Assembly (NCBI RefSeq): GCF_014644555.1
Contig: NZ_BMKX01000001.1
Location: 310,001 to 374,000, forward strand
Source of the DNA: Glutamicibacter ardleyensis
GTDB lineage: Bacteria; Actinomycetota; Actinomycetes; Actinomycetales; Micrococcaceae
DNA length: 64,000 nt
Reading direction: 5' to 3'
Shown here one piece after another: positions 45,481 through 55,013 of this stretch. The translations under genes and the position numbers were made by a program. The notes under the pieces are model-generated. The model saw only the letters and a list, made by a program, of their open reading frames with translations, was not told the origin of the DNA and made no database searches. The number at the start of each line of letters is the position of its first letter. The first letter of the stretch is position 1.

Positions 45481-46413
45481 CTAGTCGTCCCGGCTTTCAA
45501 TTCCGCACGCGATGTCGAACATCGTCTGCTCGGTCGTGCTCAAGGCATGGTTCCGCGGCCAGATGGCACGGAATTCGCGGAGCATGCTTGGTCCTTCGAA
45601 TTCAATCTCCACAAGCCTGCCTTGCCGCAGCGCTCCTTCCACCGCTAGCTGGCTAAGCACCGCCGGCCCCATCCCCGCGGCGACGCACTGGCAGATGGTC
45701 GAGTTGCTGTTAAATTCGGCAATCGGTTCGGGCCGCTCGACATGGGAAATGTAATCTAAGAATGCCCGCGTTCCGGAGCCGTCCTCACGTTCAATCAGTG
45801 CGGTGCTCTGCAGCTCGTGCACGCTTAGCGGAGAGCCGCGCTGAGCCCAGGGATGCGAAGGATCAACAACTACCGCCATGGCATCATCCCAGACCTTTTG
45901 ATATCGCAGCGTTGCTGGGATCTGCGGGGTCTCAACAAATCCGAACGCCAATTCGCCGTTTTGCACCGCGGCAATCACGTCCTGCGAATTCATGATGCGC
46001 ATGCGCGGTTTCACCTGTGGAAGCTTGCGGTGCAGCGTGCCGATCCATGAGGGTGCAAGGTATTCGGCCACGGTCATGCTGGCGGCGAAGAGCAACTCCG
46101 TTTCGCCTTCGCTTGCCAAGGTGCGTGCACCAGCGGCCAAGTTGTCCAGGGAGCCGAGGACTTCGCGTGCCCATTGCACGGTGAGGATTCCTTCGGCGGT
46201 CAGCGTGGATCCGGTGGTTTTTCGGATGATCAGCGGGTAGCCCAATCGTCTTTCCAGAGTCTTCAGGGCGCGGGTAGCATTGGGCTGCGCGATGCCGACA
46301 GCCCGCGCTCCTGCACTCAGGCTCCCATGGTCCGCGATTCCTACTAGCAGCGTCAGCGACGAGACCTGAATCCATTGGGCAATATCTTGCAAATCATTGG
46401 CAGGACGATCCAT
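45481..46413 (-). CDS. LysR family transcriptional regulator
   Basis: 310 aa. N-terminal HTH (LLVGIADHGSLSAGARAVGIAQPNATRALKTLERRLGYPLIIR) and C-terminal LysR substrate domain. Start set at ATG 46413; the frame continues to 46563 but would run into the divergent yeiH gene. Divergent from a YeiH-type membrane protein, the same arrangement as E. coli yeiE-yeiH, so probably its regulator. Confidence 0.87.
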   Translation of the reverse strand: MDRPANDLQDIAQWIQVSSLTLLVGIADHGSLSAGARAVGIAQPNATRALKTLERRLGYPLIIRKTTGSTLTAEGILTVQWAREVLGSLDNLAAGARTLASEGETELLFAASMTVAEYLAPSWIGTLHRKLPQVKPRMRIMNSQDVIAAVQNGELAFGFVETPQIPATLRYQKVWDDAMAVVVDPSHPWAQRGSPLSVHELQSTALIEREDGSGTRAFLDYISHVERPEPIAEFNSNSTICQCVAAGMGPAVLSQLAVEGALRQGRLVEIEFEGPSMLREFRAIWPRNHALSTTEQTMFDIACGIESRDD

Positions 46414-46484
46414 ATCATGATCATATGCCTGTGATAGCAGATCGAGGAATACCCGAACTGGCACCGGCATGAGAAATTGAATGT

Positions 46485-47543
46485 ATGCAGAAAAATGGTC
46501 AGTCCCCAGGCACCGGCGCAAAACTACGTGATGCGTCGTTGAGACGACCAGTGTCCCGCACAAACCTCAAATCCGTGGTTCCCGGGCTCGTTGTCTGTCT
46601 AGCTACCGGTTTGCTGTGTATCTTTGCCAGCAGTTTCCTCAACGGATTCAGCGCCCTATTAATGGCGATCCTGCTCGGTGCGCTCTGGCGCAACATCGCC
46701 CCGGTGCCGCAGATACTGGACTCCGGCGTTGCCATAGCTTCCAAGAAGTTACTGCGCCTAGGCATTGTGCTGCTCGGCCTGCAACTATCTTTGGGGACCA
46801 TCGTTGGGCTCGGCCCGGGGGTGCTGCTGGTGGTCCTGCTTTCGGTCTCGGTGACTTTTGCGGCCACGTTGTGGATCGGAGCAAAGATGGGCATCGAATT
46901 ACCCCAGCGGCTGCTGATCGCCACAGGATTTTCGATCTGCGGCGCAGCAGCGGTGGCGGGAACCGAAAACGTCACCCGGGCAAAACAAGATCAGGTCGCC
47001 ACCGCTATCGGGCTGGTCGTGCTTTTCGGCACGCTCATGATTCCAGCCATGCCGTTGTTAGGATCCCTGTTGGGCATGGATGATCGCAGCATCGGGATGC
47101 TGATCGGCGCCTCGACCCATGAGGTCGCCCAGGTGGTGGCGGCCGGCGGATCGGTCAGTGCCGCAGCCTTGGCCGTCGCGGTGACCGTCAAACTGGCCCG
47201 CGTGGTGCTGCTAGCACCGATCATTGCTGGTCTTGGCCTTTATATGCGGCGCAAGCATTCGATTGAAGGTGGGAAAAATCCGCCGCTGATCCCATTATTC
47301 GTCTTGGGATTCATCGTTGCAATGCTGCTGCGCACCACAGATCTTCTGCCAGAGTCGTTGCTTTCGGTGACACAGAATCTGCAGACGCTCTTGCTGGCGG
47401 CGGCAATGTTTGCACTCGGCTTGGGTGTGCATCTGCGCAGCATCGTGAAATCCGGAGGCAAGGCACTGGTTCTGGGCCTCTGCGGCACGCTGGTGATCAT
47501 CGCTGTCGCCACCGCCGGCACCCTGTTTTTCGCGCCCGCATAA
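46485..47543 (+). CDS. yeiH: YeiH family putative sulfate exporter
   Basis: 352 aa, about ten hydrophobic segments. Family (PF03601) features: SGVAIASKKLLRLGIVLLGLQLSLG, GFSICGAAAVAGTENVTRAK and GASTHEVAQVVAAGGSVSAAA. Members have been linked to sulfonate- or cysteate-derived sulfate export, but direct evidence is limited. First 40 residues are a basic cytoplasmic tail. Under the divergent LysR gene. Confidence 0.86.
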   Translation: MQKNGQSPGTGAKLRDASLRRPVSRTNLKSVVPGLVVCLATGLLCIFASSFLNGFSALLMAILLGALWRNIAPVPQILDSGVAIASKKLLRLGIVLLGLQLSLGTIVGLGPGVLLVVLLSVSVTFAATLWIGAKMGIELPQRLLIATGFSICGAAAVAGTENVTRAKQDQVATAIGLVVLFGTLMIPAMPLLGSLLGMDDRSIGMLIGASTHEVAQVVAAGGSVSAAALAVAVTVKLARVVLLAPIIAGLGLYMRRKHSIEGGKNPPLIPLFVLGFIVAMLLRTTDLLPESLLSVTQNLQTLLLAAAMFALGLGVHLRSIVKSGGKALVLGLCGTLVIIAVATAGTLFFAPA

Positions 47544-47567
47544 AACTTGTTATTGCAGCCGGCCGAA

Positions 47568-48353
47568 CTAGTCGGCCCGGCCGCCGAAGTCGGCGGCAAT
47601 CTCCTTGGCTGCGCGGCGCAGGGCCGGCAGCAGGGTCTGAGAAATCGAGAAATCGTCGGCACGGCCCGATTGAACCGATACGTTGAGCGCACCAAGCAGC
47701 TGATTGCCCCGGTACACCGGCACGGCCAATCCACGCAGTCCCTCATCGAGCTCTTGGTTCACCAGCGACCAGCCTTGGCCGGCCACCCGGTCCAGCTCCG
47801 CATTCAGCTCCGCCAGAGAACCCACCGTATGCTCGGTATATCGGCGCAGTTCAATGCCTTTCAAAAATTCTGCGCGTTCACCGGCACTCAAATTCGCAAT
47901 GAGCACACGTCCCATGGAGGTCGTCCAGGCCGGCAAGCGGTTACCAATTGACACATTCATCTGGTGCAGTCGCGGTGCAGAAACTCGTTCCACATACAGA
48001 ATATCCTGGCCTTCGAGCACACACAGCGAGCTGGTTTCATCCAGTTCCCGGGCCAGCTGCTGCAGATGGGAAATAGCAGCCCGCGGCAGGGTGAGACCCG
48101 AGAGGTAGGCGGCGCCCACGTCGAGCACCCGTGGGGTCTGACGGTAGGTATTTCCCTCAATTTCCAGATAGCCAAGATCCACCAGGGTCAGCAGAAAACG
48201 TCGGGCCGAGGCACGAGTCTGTTCGGTGGCGGCAGCCACCTGAGATACGGTCAGCGCCGTATTTCCTCCCTTAAACGCGAGCAGCACCGCCAAGGTCTTC
48301 TCCGCTGATTTCACATAATAGTCGGGCTGCTCTGCCAAGATAAGGGTCCCCAT
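47568..48353 (-). CDS. IclR family regulator of the shikimate/protocatechuate module
   Basis: 261 aa. Winged helix (SAEKTLAVLLAFKGGNTALTVSQVAAATEQTRASARRFLLTLVDLGYL) and IclR effector domain with PcaR/PobR-like features (RVSAPRLHQMNVSIGNRLPAWTTSMGRVLIANL). Start set at the ATG after AGGTG. It follows the dehydratase gene and is in the same direction, giving aroE-quiC-iclR. Expected to control these genes and the divergent transporter, with shikimate, quinate or protocatechuate as effector (inferred). Confidence 0.87.
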   Translation of the reverse strand: MGTLILAEQPDYYVKSAEKTLAVLLAFKGGNTALTVSQVAAATEQTRASARRFLLTLVDLGYLEIEGNTYRQTPRVLDVGAAYLSGLTLPRAAISHLQQLARELDETSSLCVLEGQDILYVERVSAPRLHQMNVSIGNRLPAWTTSMGRVLIANLSAGERAEFLKGIELRRYTEHTVGSLAELNAELDRVAGQGWSLVNQELDEGLRGLAVPVYRGNQLLGALNVSVQSGRADDFSISQTLLPALRRAAKEIAADFGGRAD

Positions 48354-48383
48354 TTTCACCTAGATGTTCATTCCTCGGCACAG

Positions 48384-50234
48384 TTAAGAGCGATTAAAAC
48401 GATTATGCTCAAACTGCGCTGCAAGGCGAATCGGGGCGTTGGGTGCCCCGTATCCATCGTAGCCGTCGCGGCGTTCAAGCACCTCAAAGAACATATTGCC
48501 CACGGTAGCCGTGTAAAAGTGCAGAAACACTCCATGCTCGTCACTGTCGTAGAGCAGGTTTAATTCCTTCAGGGTCGCCAAGGACTTCTCATCGATGTCA
48601 AAACGAGCCACAAGATCTTCATAGTAGTTCGCCGGAACCTGCAAGAATTCCATTCCTGCAGCTTGTGCGCGGCGCGCTAACGCCACCACGTCGTCGGTAC
48701 GCAATGCGACATGTTCCGGGTATTCATGGTGACGGTCAATGGTTGCGTCCAACCCCTGCGGCACGATGTTCAGCGCCAGCCGCACCCCGCCATCGGCGGT
48801 ACGCAGCACCTGGGAGCGCACGAGGCCCATAGGGCTTGGCACCTCTGTGCCGGGCCTTGCTTCCAGGTTCAGCACGCTGGTGTAAAACAGGACCGATTCA
48901 TCAAAGGCCTGCCATGGCTGGGCAAGGTTGATGTGGTCGATTGATTCAATGCTCCCCTTCTCGGTGGGCTGCGCGGTTCCCGGCAGCACACCGAATTCAG
49001 CCTCCCACGCCGCAGTCAGCGCGGCGGAGCCGAAGAACACCTCCGTGGCGTCCGGGGCCCTGAACCCGGAAATTTCCTGCTCATCCTTGGTGTGGTGACG
49101 CGACACTGGCTTGGCCAACAGCGCGGAGGCCCGCGCACGTCCGGCGGCAGGATCCGGGACTTGAATACTCAGTCCGCTCACGCTCGCGGTGACCGCGCGG
49201 CTGCGTTGCGAGTTGACGATAATCCGCGCATCTCCGGCGCGCCAGAGCTGTACGGGTTTGCGCCGATGCTGGCCGAGGAAGGAGAAACCTAGCTGGGCAA
49301 GCATTTCGGCGATCAGTTCCGGGTCTTCGGTGCGGATTTCGGCGAAGTCGAAACCGCTGGCTTCCTGGACGCCGGGCAGCGAAACCAGATTGAGGTTATC
49401 CCTGACTTCCTCCGTTGCCAGCAGCGCTGCGGTGCGAGCCTGAAGCCAAATCAATGAACGCAGCCCATCGATGGCGGTGAGCTCAACATTTGACTGCCGG
49501 AAGACGTCGTTGAAAATCTCCAAGGAGACGATCCCTGAATATCCAGAACGTACGAGGTAGCCAAGGAATACGTCCAGTTCAAAGCCGCCTTCACCCGGAA
49601 AAACGCGGTAGTGCCGCGACCAGGAAAGGATGTCCATGGACAGCACCGGTGCGTCGGCAAGCTGCACAAAGAAGATCTTCTCCCCTGGGATCTGGGCGAT
49701 CTGCGCCGGATCGTCACCGCGCGAAAGAATGTGAAAGCTGTCAATGCACAGCCCTACGTTGTCGCGGTCAACCAGCTTCACGATCTCCCATGAATGCTGG
49801 TAGGTATCCACGTACTTGCCCCAGGCCAAGGCCTCGTAGGCGATGCGCACGCCATACTGCGCTGCGAGGTCTGCTAGGCGGCGGATCTGCGCGGCGAAAA
49901 GCTGATCGTCATTGATCGTCGCGGTGCCCACATTGGAGCACAACAGGATCAGGTCCATGCCAAGGCGCTGCATCAGCTGGAATTTTGCTTCGGCGCGGCG
50001 CAAGTTCGCCAACAGGACCTCTTCTTCAACTCCCTCAAAATCGCGGAAGGGCTGAAAGAGGTCTAGGCTGAGCCCAAGTCGTGCGGCGAAGGCCCTGACT
50101 TCTTCGGGAGACATCGGGCTGACGGTGAGATCTTGTTCGAAGATTTCAATGCCGTCAAAGCCGGCCTTGGCGCAGGCAAGCATTTTTTCTTCGAGTGTGC
50201 CCGAGAGGCAGACGGTGGCTATCGAGGTGCGCAT
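48384..50234 (-). CDS. qsuB: 3-dehydroshikimate dehydratase with HPPD-like C-terminal domain (QsuB-like)
   Basis: 616 aa, a length close to C. glutamicum QsuB. An N-terminal AP-endonuclease-2-type TIM barrel (about 1-280: GFDGIEIFEQDL, RIAYEALAWGKYVDTYQHSWEIV, GLCIDSFHILSRGDDP, QLADAPVLSMDILSWSRHYRVFPGEG, SLEIFNDVFR) carries the metal-binding active site that converts 3-dehydroshikimate to protocatechuate. The C-terminal half is a 4-hydroxyphenylpyruvate-dioxygenase-like VOC pair. Start shares one base with the aroE stop (TAATG), so the two are co-translated. It is the committed step that diverts shikimate carbon into the protocatechuate pathway. Confidence 0.92.
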   Translation of the reverse strand: MRTSIATVCLSGTLEEKMLACAKAGFDGIEIFEQDLTVSPMSPEEVRAFAARLGLSLDLFQPFRDFEGVEEEVLLANLRRAEAKFQLMQRLGMDLILLCSNVGTATINDDQLFAAQIRRLADLAAQYGVRIAYEALAWGKYVDTYQHSWEIVKLVDRDNVGLCIDSFHILSRGDDPAQIAQIPGEKIFFVQLADAPVLSMDILSWSRHYRVFPGEGGFELDVFLGYLVRSGYSGIVSLEIFNDVFRQSNVELTAIDGLRSLIWLQARTAALLATEEVRDNLNLVSLPGVQEASGFDFAEIRTEDPELIAEMLAQLGFSFLGQHRRKPVQLWRAGDARIIVNSQRSRAVTASVSGLSIQVPDPAAGRARASALLAKPVSRHHTKDEQEISGFRAPDATEVFFGSAALTAAWEAEFGVLPGTAQPTEKGSIESIDHINLAQPWQAFDESVLFYTSVLNLEARPGTEVPSPMGLVRSQVLRTADGGVRLALNIVPQGLDATIDRHHEYPEHVALRTDDVVALARRAQAAGMEFLQVPANYYEDLVARFDIDEKSLATLKELNLLYDSDEHGVFLHFYTATVGNMFFEVLERRDGYDGYGAPNAPIRLAAQFEHNRFNRS

Positions 50235-51118
50235 TAGAGTCCTGCCTCCAACATTTCCAGCAGGTGAGCGCGCATTCGTCCGGCGTCCGGGGTTAACCCG
50301 GTGATGATGCCAAAGGCATCAACTGCCTGTCCGACCGCCATATTTCCGCCATCGAGCACCTGGCATCCTAGATCGCGGGCGGCAAGAATCAGCGCGGTGT
50401 CCACCGGCCGGTAAACACAGTCGGCTACCCAGTGCCGGGAAGTGAGATTTGAAATGTCCAGCGGCAGTCCCGGGTGGTGATGCATGCCGATGGGGCTTGC
50501 GTTGAGCAGTCCGTCCACGTCGGCAAGCCGCGCCGGTGCCTCATCGGGGCGGATCGCCACAATTGCGGCGTGTGGGAAATGAGTTTTCAGTTCGGCTGCA
50601 CGTTCGGCTACCCGCGCGGTATCCGGGTCTGACAGTAACAGTTCCTTAACTCCCGCATCGAGCAGGGCAAAAGCGACCGCCGCCCCGGCTCCCCCAGCGC
50701 CTAGCTGCAGGACCTTATCCAGCTTCGCTTCGGGCAGCCCGCCGGCCAGCGCCCAGCCGAAGCCCGAGGCGTCGGTGTTATGTCCAAAGAATTTTCCGTC
50801 TTTGATGATGACGGTGTTCACCGCTCCGATGGCTGTGGCGTTCTCGCTGACTTCATCGAGGTAATCAATGACCACTTGCTTGCACGGATGGGTAATGTTG
50901 AAGGCGTTAAATCCCAGTTCGGCACCGGATTTGAGCAGTTCCCCGACGTCTTGTGCCCCGCGTTGCAGGACCGTGAGGTCAATGGGCCGGTAGAGGTAGC
51001 GCAGCGATTGCGCATCCGCTTCGCGTTCGTGCATGGGTGGGGTCAACGAAGGCAGCACCCCGTCACCAATGAGTCCGACCAGATAGGACTGAGTAAGAGT
51101 ACTCACCGTGTTACCCAA
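50234..51118 (-). CDS. quinate/shikimate dehydrogenase (AroE/QsuD-like)
   Basis: 294 aa. N-terminal substrate site PSLTPPMHE, catalytic Lys80 in NITHPCK, and a Rossmann site GAGGAGAAVAFALLDAG. The Ser-Leu-Thr-Pro form of the substrate motif is more like catabolic quinate/shikimate dehydrogenases than biosynthetic AroE. With the downstream dehydratase it gives shikimate to 3-dehydroshikimate to protocatechuate. No 3-dehydroquinate dehydratase is in the window, so quinate use would need one elsewhere. Confidence 0.88.
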   Translation of the reverse strand: MGNTVSTLTQSYLVGLIGDGVLPSLTPPMHEREADAQSLRYLYRPIDLTVLQRGAQDVGELLKSGAELGFNAFNITHPCKQVVIDYLDEVSENATAIGAVNTVIIKDGKFFGHNTDASGFGWALAGGLPEAKLDKVLQLGAGGAGAAVAFALLDAGVKELLLSDPDTARVAERAAELKTHFPHAAIVAIRPDEAPARLADVDGLLNASPIGMHHHPGLPLDISNLTSRHWVADCVYRPVDTALILAARDLGCQVLDGGNMAVGQAVDAFGIITGLTPDAGRMRAHLLEMLEAGL

Positions 51119-51188
51119 CTTTCCGTCATGCTTTACGCAGATATTGCGCTGACTGTGATTTACATCTACTCTATATCAATGTACACAT

Positions 51189-51206
51189 TACGTACAACTG
51201 TACGTA
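51189..51206. promoter_or_regulatory. candidate IclR-type operator between aroE-like and shikimate transporter genes
   Basis: TACGTACA and its exact complement TGTACGTA separated by two bases, in the 145-base region between the divergent genes, placed to affect both promoters. Confidence 0.55.
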
Positions 51207-51263
51207 TAGCGCACATATTTTTTGTTCTTTAGCTCGCCCCCAACAAACCAAAGGAGTTTTCCG

Positions 51264-52604
51264 ATGCCCTCCACACACGAACCGTCGGCCTCTCAAGTGC
51301 CCGGCACCGGGAAACGCACCCCCGTTAAGGCAGCAGTCGCCAGCTTCATGGGAAGCGCCGTCGAATACTACGACTTCTTCATCTTCGGCTCCGCCGCAGC
51401 ACTGATCTTCCCGCATATTTTCTTCCCCGACGCCGACGCGAACGCCTCGGTCATGTCCTTGGCAACCTTCGGCTTTGCCTACATCGCACGACCTATCGGC
51501 GCGGTAGTCTTAGGACATTTCGGTGACCGTATCGGACGTCAAAAAGTTTTGATGTTCACCTTGGTGCTAATGGGCGCCTCAACCTTCGCTATCGGTTGCT
51601 TGCCGACCTTCGAACAGGTCGGCTGGCTCTCTCCGATCCTGCTGGTGCTCGCTCGGCTTTGCCAGGGACTCTCTGCAGCTGGCGAACAGGCCGGCGCATC
51701 CTCAATGACCCTGGAGCACGCACCTGATCACCGCCGCAGCTTCTTCACCTCGTGGACACTGACCGGAACCCAGGGCGGCCAGATCCTCGCCGCACTCATT
51801 TTCATCCCTGTCATGGCACTGCCCGATGACATCAAATACGGTATCGGCTGGCGCATCCCCTTCTGGCTTTCAGCCGTTGTGGTGCTGGTGACTTTCTTCA
51901 TCCGCCGTTCACTGCATGAAACCCCAGAGTTCGAGGAAGCGAAAAAGAGCAATAACATCGCTAAGCTGCCACTGGCAGTCCTGCTGAAGTTCCACTGGAA
52001 AGATGTCTTGCGTGTGGTGCTGTGCGCATTTATTGCCGCCGTGTCCACCGTGTACGGAACGCTTGCCATCTCTTACGGCAAGAACATCGGAAATATGGAC
52101 GCCTCGATCACCCTATGGCTTGTTGTTGCAGGCAATATCGGCGCTTTGTTTACCCAACCCTTGTTCGGCAAACTTGCAGATGCCATCGGCCGCAAGCCAG
52201 TCTTCATCTACGGAGCAATCTCTTCCGCAATCGTTATGCCGTTCTACCTGCGCAGCATGGAAACAGACAATACGCTCTTGCAGTTCGCTCTTTCTGTGGC
52301 GGTCTTCTCCTGCGCTTACGCAGCGGCCAATGCCGTCTGGCCTAGCTTCTACGCCGAGATGTTCTCTTCCAAGGTGCGCTTCTCGGGACTGGCGATCGGC
52401 ACCCAGCTCGGCTTCCTCATGGCCGGGTTTGCTCCGTCCATCGTGGCGGCCATGGGCGGTCTAGAACCAGGAGGCTGGGTCAAGATCAGCCTGTTCACTG
52501 CCGCAATTTCGTTGATTGCAACAATTTCCGCGTTGACCGCTCGCGAGACCTACCGGGTACCCACCGCGCAGCTGGGCAGCAGCCCGGAATTGGTGACTAA
52601 GTAA
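51264..52604 (+). CDS. MHS-family MFS transporter, probable shikimate importer
   Basis: 446 aa, about 12 helices. Metabolite:H+ symporter features: GSAVEYYDFFIFGSAAALIFP, GHFGDRIGRQKVL, RLCQGLSAAGEQAGASSM. Resembles ShiA/QsuA. AAGGAG lies seven bases before ATG 51264. Divergent from the shikimate dehydrogenase-dehydratase operon, so shikimate (or dehydroshikimate/quinate) is the likely cargo. Confidence 0.87.
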   Translation: MPSTHEPSASQVPGTGKRTPVKAAVASFMGSAVEYYDFFIFGSAAALIFPHIFFPDADANASVMSLATFGFAYIARPIGAVVLGHFGDRIGRQKVLMFTLVLMGASTFAIGCLPTFEQVGWLSPILLVLARLCQGLSAAGEQAGASSMTLEHAPDHRRSFFTSWTLTGTQGGQILAALIFIPVMALPDDIKYGIGWRIPFWLSAVVVLVTFFIRRSLHETPEFEEAKKSNNIAKLPLAVLLKFHWKDVLRVVLCAFIAAVSTVYGTLAISYGKNIGNMDASITLWLVVAGNIGALFTQPLFGKLADAIGRKPVFIYGAISSAIVMPFYLRSMETDNTLLQFALSVAVFSCAYAAANAVWPSFYAEMFSSKVRFSGLAIGTQLGFLMAGFAPSIVAAMGGLEPGGWVKISLFTAAISLIATISALTARETYRVPTAQLGSSPELVTK

Positions 52605-52619
52605 CAGCAGCAAAACATG

Positions 52620-52665
52620 ATGCCCGGCATGAGACCCACCCTCAGATGGTGCTCATGCCGGGCAT
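52620..52665. terminator. bidirectional terminator between MHS transporter and hydrolase genes
   Basis: Perfect 14-bp stem (52620-52633 with 52652-52665) with an 18-base loop, between convergent genes; no T-run. Confidence 0.75.
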
Positions 52666-52690
52666 TGTGCTGCCTGGACGTACGTGATTA

Positions 52691-53593
52691 CTACGCGTCG
52701 GTGCGGTGCCCGAGCATGCCTTGAATATGTCCGGTGACCACATCGCATCCGGGAGCATCCATCACGATCGTGTAATGGTTGGTCCTCGGCACTTCTTCGG
52801 TTTGCAGTCCGTGCAGCTTCTGCGCCCACGAATGCACATACTCTGCCGTATACAGTCCCGGCTCGGCACCCATCAGCCCCTTCGGCGAGCGCAGGAAGGT
52901 CACCGGATGACGAAGTTCTTCCAAGGCCTGGAACAGTGAAGCCCCGCGGTGTAGTTCTGCGGTATCCTCGGCCAATGCCTGATATTTTGTGGCCGGGCGC
53001 AGCTGCGGAGCGACACCGTCCAGGTCATACTCGATGTACTCATCAACCACGTCGTTCCAGTTGTCGGCGAAGGCGGGGTGCGGTTTCCAGAACTGTTGGT
53101 ACGCGGCCACCGACTCGAAGGTCATCGACAAGCGCTGCGCCGCAGGGCCAAGGACCGCATCGATGATCTGCTCGTCATCCAGCCCTTCGGGAACCTGCAA
53201 TGGCAGGCCGCCGTCCACCAGCAGCAGCGAAGAGACCAGATGCGGGTAGAGGTCTGCGAAGACCAGGGATACAAAGGCACCCATCGAGTGCCCGATCACC
53301 GGGATCGGTCCGGCGCTGAAGTGTTGTGCAACCCGGGCTAGATCCGCGGCGTGTACCGGCATGCCGTAAGGTCCTGGCAGCTGGTTGCTGCGGCCCCGGC
53401 CGCGCAGATCCGGGGCGATCACGCGCACCCCGGGCAGCGCTTGGGCGACCATGCCCCAGGCTTTATGCGATGCGGTAACTCCATGAATCAGCAGTACCGT
53501 CGGAGCTTGCGGATCGGTTGGACCCCACAGCCCAACCTGTAAGTTGCCGCCGTTGACCGGCACCCATTCGGTGCGGTAGGTGTTTTCAGTCAT
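52691..53593 (-). CDS. alpha/beta hydrolase
   Basis: 300 aa. Nucleophile Ser103 in GHSMGA, oxyanion region LLIHGVTASHKAW, PDLRGRGRS before it, and a late His in PRTNHYT. Start at ATG 53593 overlaps the SDR stop (ATGA). No signal peptide, so cytoplasmic. Last gene of a nine-gene operon with a Liv-type importer and an acyl-CoA ligase; substrate unknown (ester, lactone or ring-cleavage product). Confidence 0.87.
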   Translation of the reverse strand: MTENTYRTEWVPVNGGNLQVGLWGPTDPQAPTVLLIHGVTASHKAWGMVAQALPGVRVIAPDLRGRGRSNQLPGPYGMPVHAADLARVAQHFSAGPIPVIGHSMGAFVSLVFADLYPHLVSSLLLVDGGLPLQVPEGLDDEQIIDAVLGPAAQRLSMTFESVAAYQQFWKPHPAFADNWNDVVDEYIEYDLDGVAPQLRPATKYQALAEDTAELHRGASLFQALEELRHPVTFLRSPKGLMGAEPGLYTAEYVHSWAQKLHGLQTEEVPRTNHYTIVMDAPGCDVVTGHIQGMLGHRTDA

Positions 53594-54369
53594 CGGGCAC
53601 TCCACCCACCGTCCATGGTGTAGGACGCGCCAGTGACCATGCCGGCCTCATCCTGCGCCAACCAGGCCACCAGTGAAGCAACCTCCTCGGGTTCCACCAG
53701 GCGTTTAACCGCAGCCTCGGTGAGCATAATCTTCTCCACCACTTCGGCCGGCGCAATGCCATGGAGTTTGGCTTGATCCGCGATCTGCTTCTCCACCAGT
53801 GCGGTGCGCACATATCCGGGGTTGACGCAGTTGCTGGTCACTCCGTGCTCGGCACCTTCCAGCGCGGTGACCTTGGATAATCCTTCCAACCCGTGTTTCG
53901 CCGAGACATACGCGCTTTTGAAGGGGCTGGCCCGCAGACCATGGACGCTGGAGAGGTTGATGATGCGCCCATACCCGCGCTGATACATGCCAGGTAGCAC
54001 CGCACGGATCAGCAAAAACGGGGATTCGAGCATCAGCCGGTGAATGAGCCGCCATGCTTCGGGATCAAACTCATGAATCGGGGCCACCCGCTGCACCCCG
54101 GCATTATTGATCAGAATGTCGGTATCCAGGCTCAGTTCTTCCAACGCCTTGGTATCGGACAGATCTACGGCCCACGCCTTGCCCCCAAGGCTTTGCGCCA
54201 CCTCGTTAGCTAATTGAGCATTCAAATCTGCCACCGTGACGGTTGCCCCCTGCGCGCTCAGCTTCTTCGCGCAGGCCAAGCCGATACCCGACGCCCCGCC
54301 GGTAATGAGTGCGGTGCGTCCGGCCAGGGTTGCTTCGGCTGGGGCTGAGGTTGTCTTAGTTTCGGTCAT
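53590..54369 (-). CDS. short-chain dehydrogenase, 3-hydroxybutyrate dehydrogenase-like
   Basis: 259 aa SDR. Cofactor motif GGASGIG (24-30), NNAG at 88-91, and catalytic S141, Y154, K158 in SSVHG...YVSAKHG. The segment NPGYVRTALVEKQIADQAKLHGI is typical of 3-hydroxybutyrate dehydrogenases, which oxidise D-3-hydroxybutyrate to acetoacetate with NAD. In this operon it could act on a related hydroxy acid or hydroxyacyl product. Confidence 0.85.
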   Translation of the reverse strand: MTETKTTSAPAEATLAGRTALITGGASGIGLACAKKLSAQGATVTVADLNAQLANEVAQSLGGKAWAVDLSDTKALEELSLDTDILINNAGVQRVAPIHEFDPEAWRLIHRLMLESPFLLIRAVLPGMYQRGYGRIINLSSVHGLRASPFKSAYVSAKHGLEGLSKVTALEGAEHGVTSNCVNPGYVRTALVEKQIADQAKLHGIAPAEVVEKIMLTEAAVKRLVEPEEVASLVAWLAQDEAGMVTGASYTMDGGWSAR

Positions 54370-54374
54370 GGGGC

Positions 54375-55013
54375 TTAACCTTCCACGGTTGGTTGCGCGC
54401 CGGTTGGCGCCAACGCACGATCAATAAAGTTCATCATTTCTTCAAATACTTCCTCGGGCATCTCGGGGCGGTGCCCCGAAGAGTCCTCGGTTCCTTCCCA
54501 TAACACCCAGCGCATACCCACCAATTCACCGATACCCATCAAGGCCCAGGCGGCTACTTCCGGGTTCATCACCCGGATCTGCCCTGCCTGTTGCGACGCT
54601 TCGAGGCCTTGAATGTACCCCTCAACGATTTTGCTGTAGTGCTTACGCAACGCTCCGGGTGAGACAAACTCCGCCTGCTTGATGATCCGATACAGCGCAG
54701 GATGCTGTGCGGTGAAGTGGAAGAAGGCCTTGAAGCCCGCCCGCTCGGCGGCAAACCTGTTTTCTTCCGCCGCCGAGGCTTCAGCCATGGCCATGCGCAC
54801 CCGACGGTTCAGATCCTCGACGACCTCATCAAAGATCTCGTGCTTACCCGCAAAGTACAGGTAGAAGGTCCCCAACCCGACTCCGGCACATTCGGTGATC
54901 TTCACAATCGACGCGTCGTGATAGCCCAAGGTGGCAAACACCTTCTCGGCCGCCGCCAGAATCTTGCTGCGGGTACGAGTCCCCCGCTGGGTCCTTGGTG
55001 TCACCGTACTCAT
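54375..55013 (-). CDS. TetR family transcriptional regulator
   Basis: 212 aa. N-terminal HTH (ILAAAEKVFATLGYHDASIVKITECAGVGLGTFYLYFAGKHEIF), C-terminal ligand domain. Embedded in the operon it probably controls; its start overlaps the ligase stop by 4 bases. A probable acyl-CoA or free acid is the effector (inferred from neighbours). Confidence 0.87.
   Translation of the reverse strand: MSTVTPRTQRGTRTRSKILAAAEKVFATLGYHDASIVKITECAGVGLGTFYLYFAGKHEIFDEVVEDLNRRVRMAMAEASAAEENRFAAERAGFKAFFHFTAQHPALYRIIKQAEFVSPGALRKHYSKIVEGYIQGLEASQQAGQIRVMNPEVAAWALMGIGELVGMRWVLWEGTEDSSGHRPEMPEEVFEEMMNFIDRALAPTGAQPTVEG

Noticed and set aside
46412-46426. ATATCATGATCATAT as a LysR operator
   Set aside because: Imperfect, and overlaps the LysR start codon region; too weak to list as a site.
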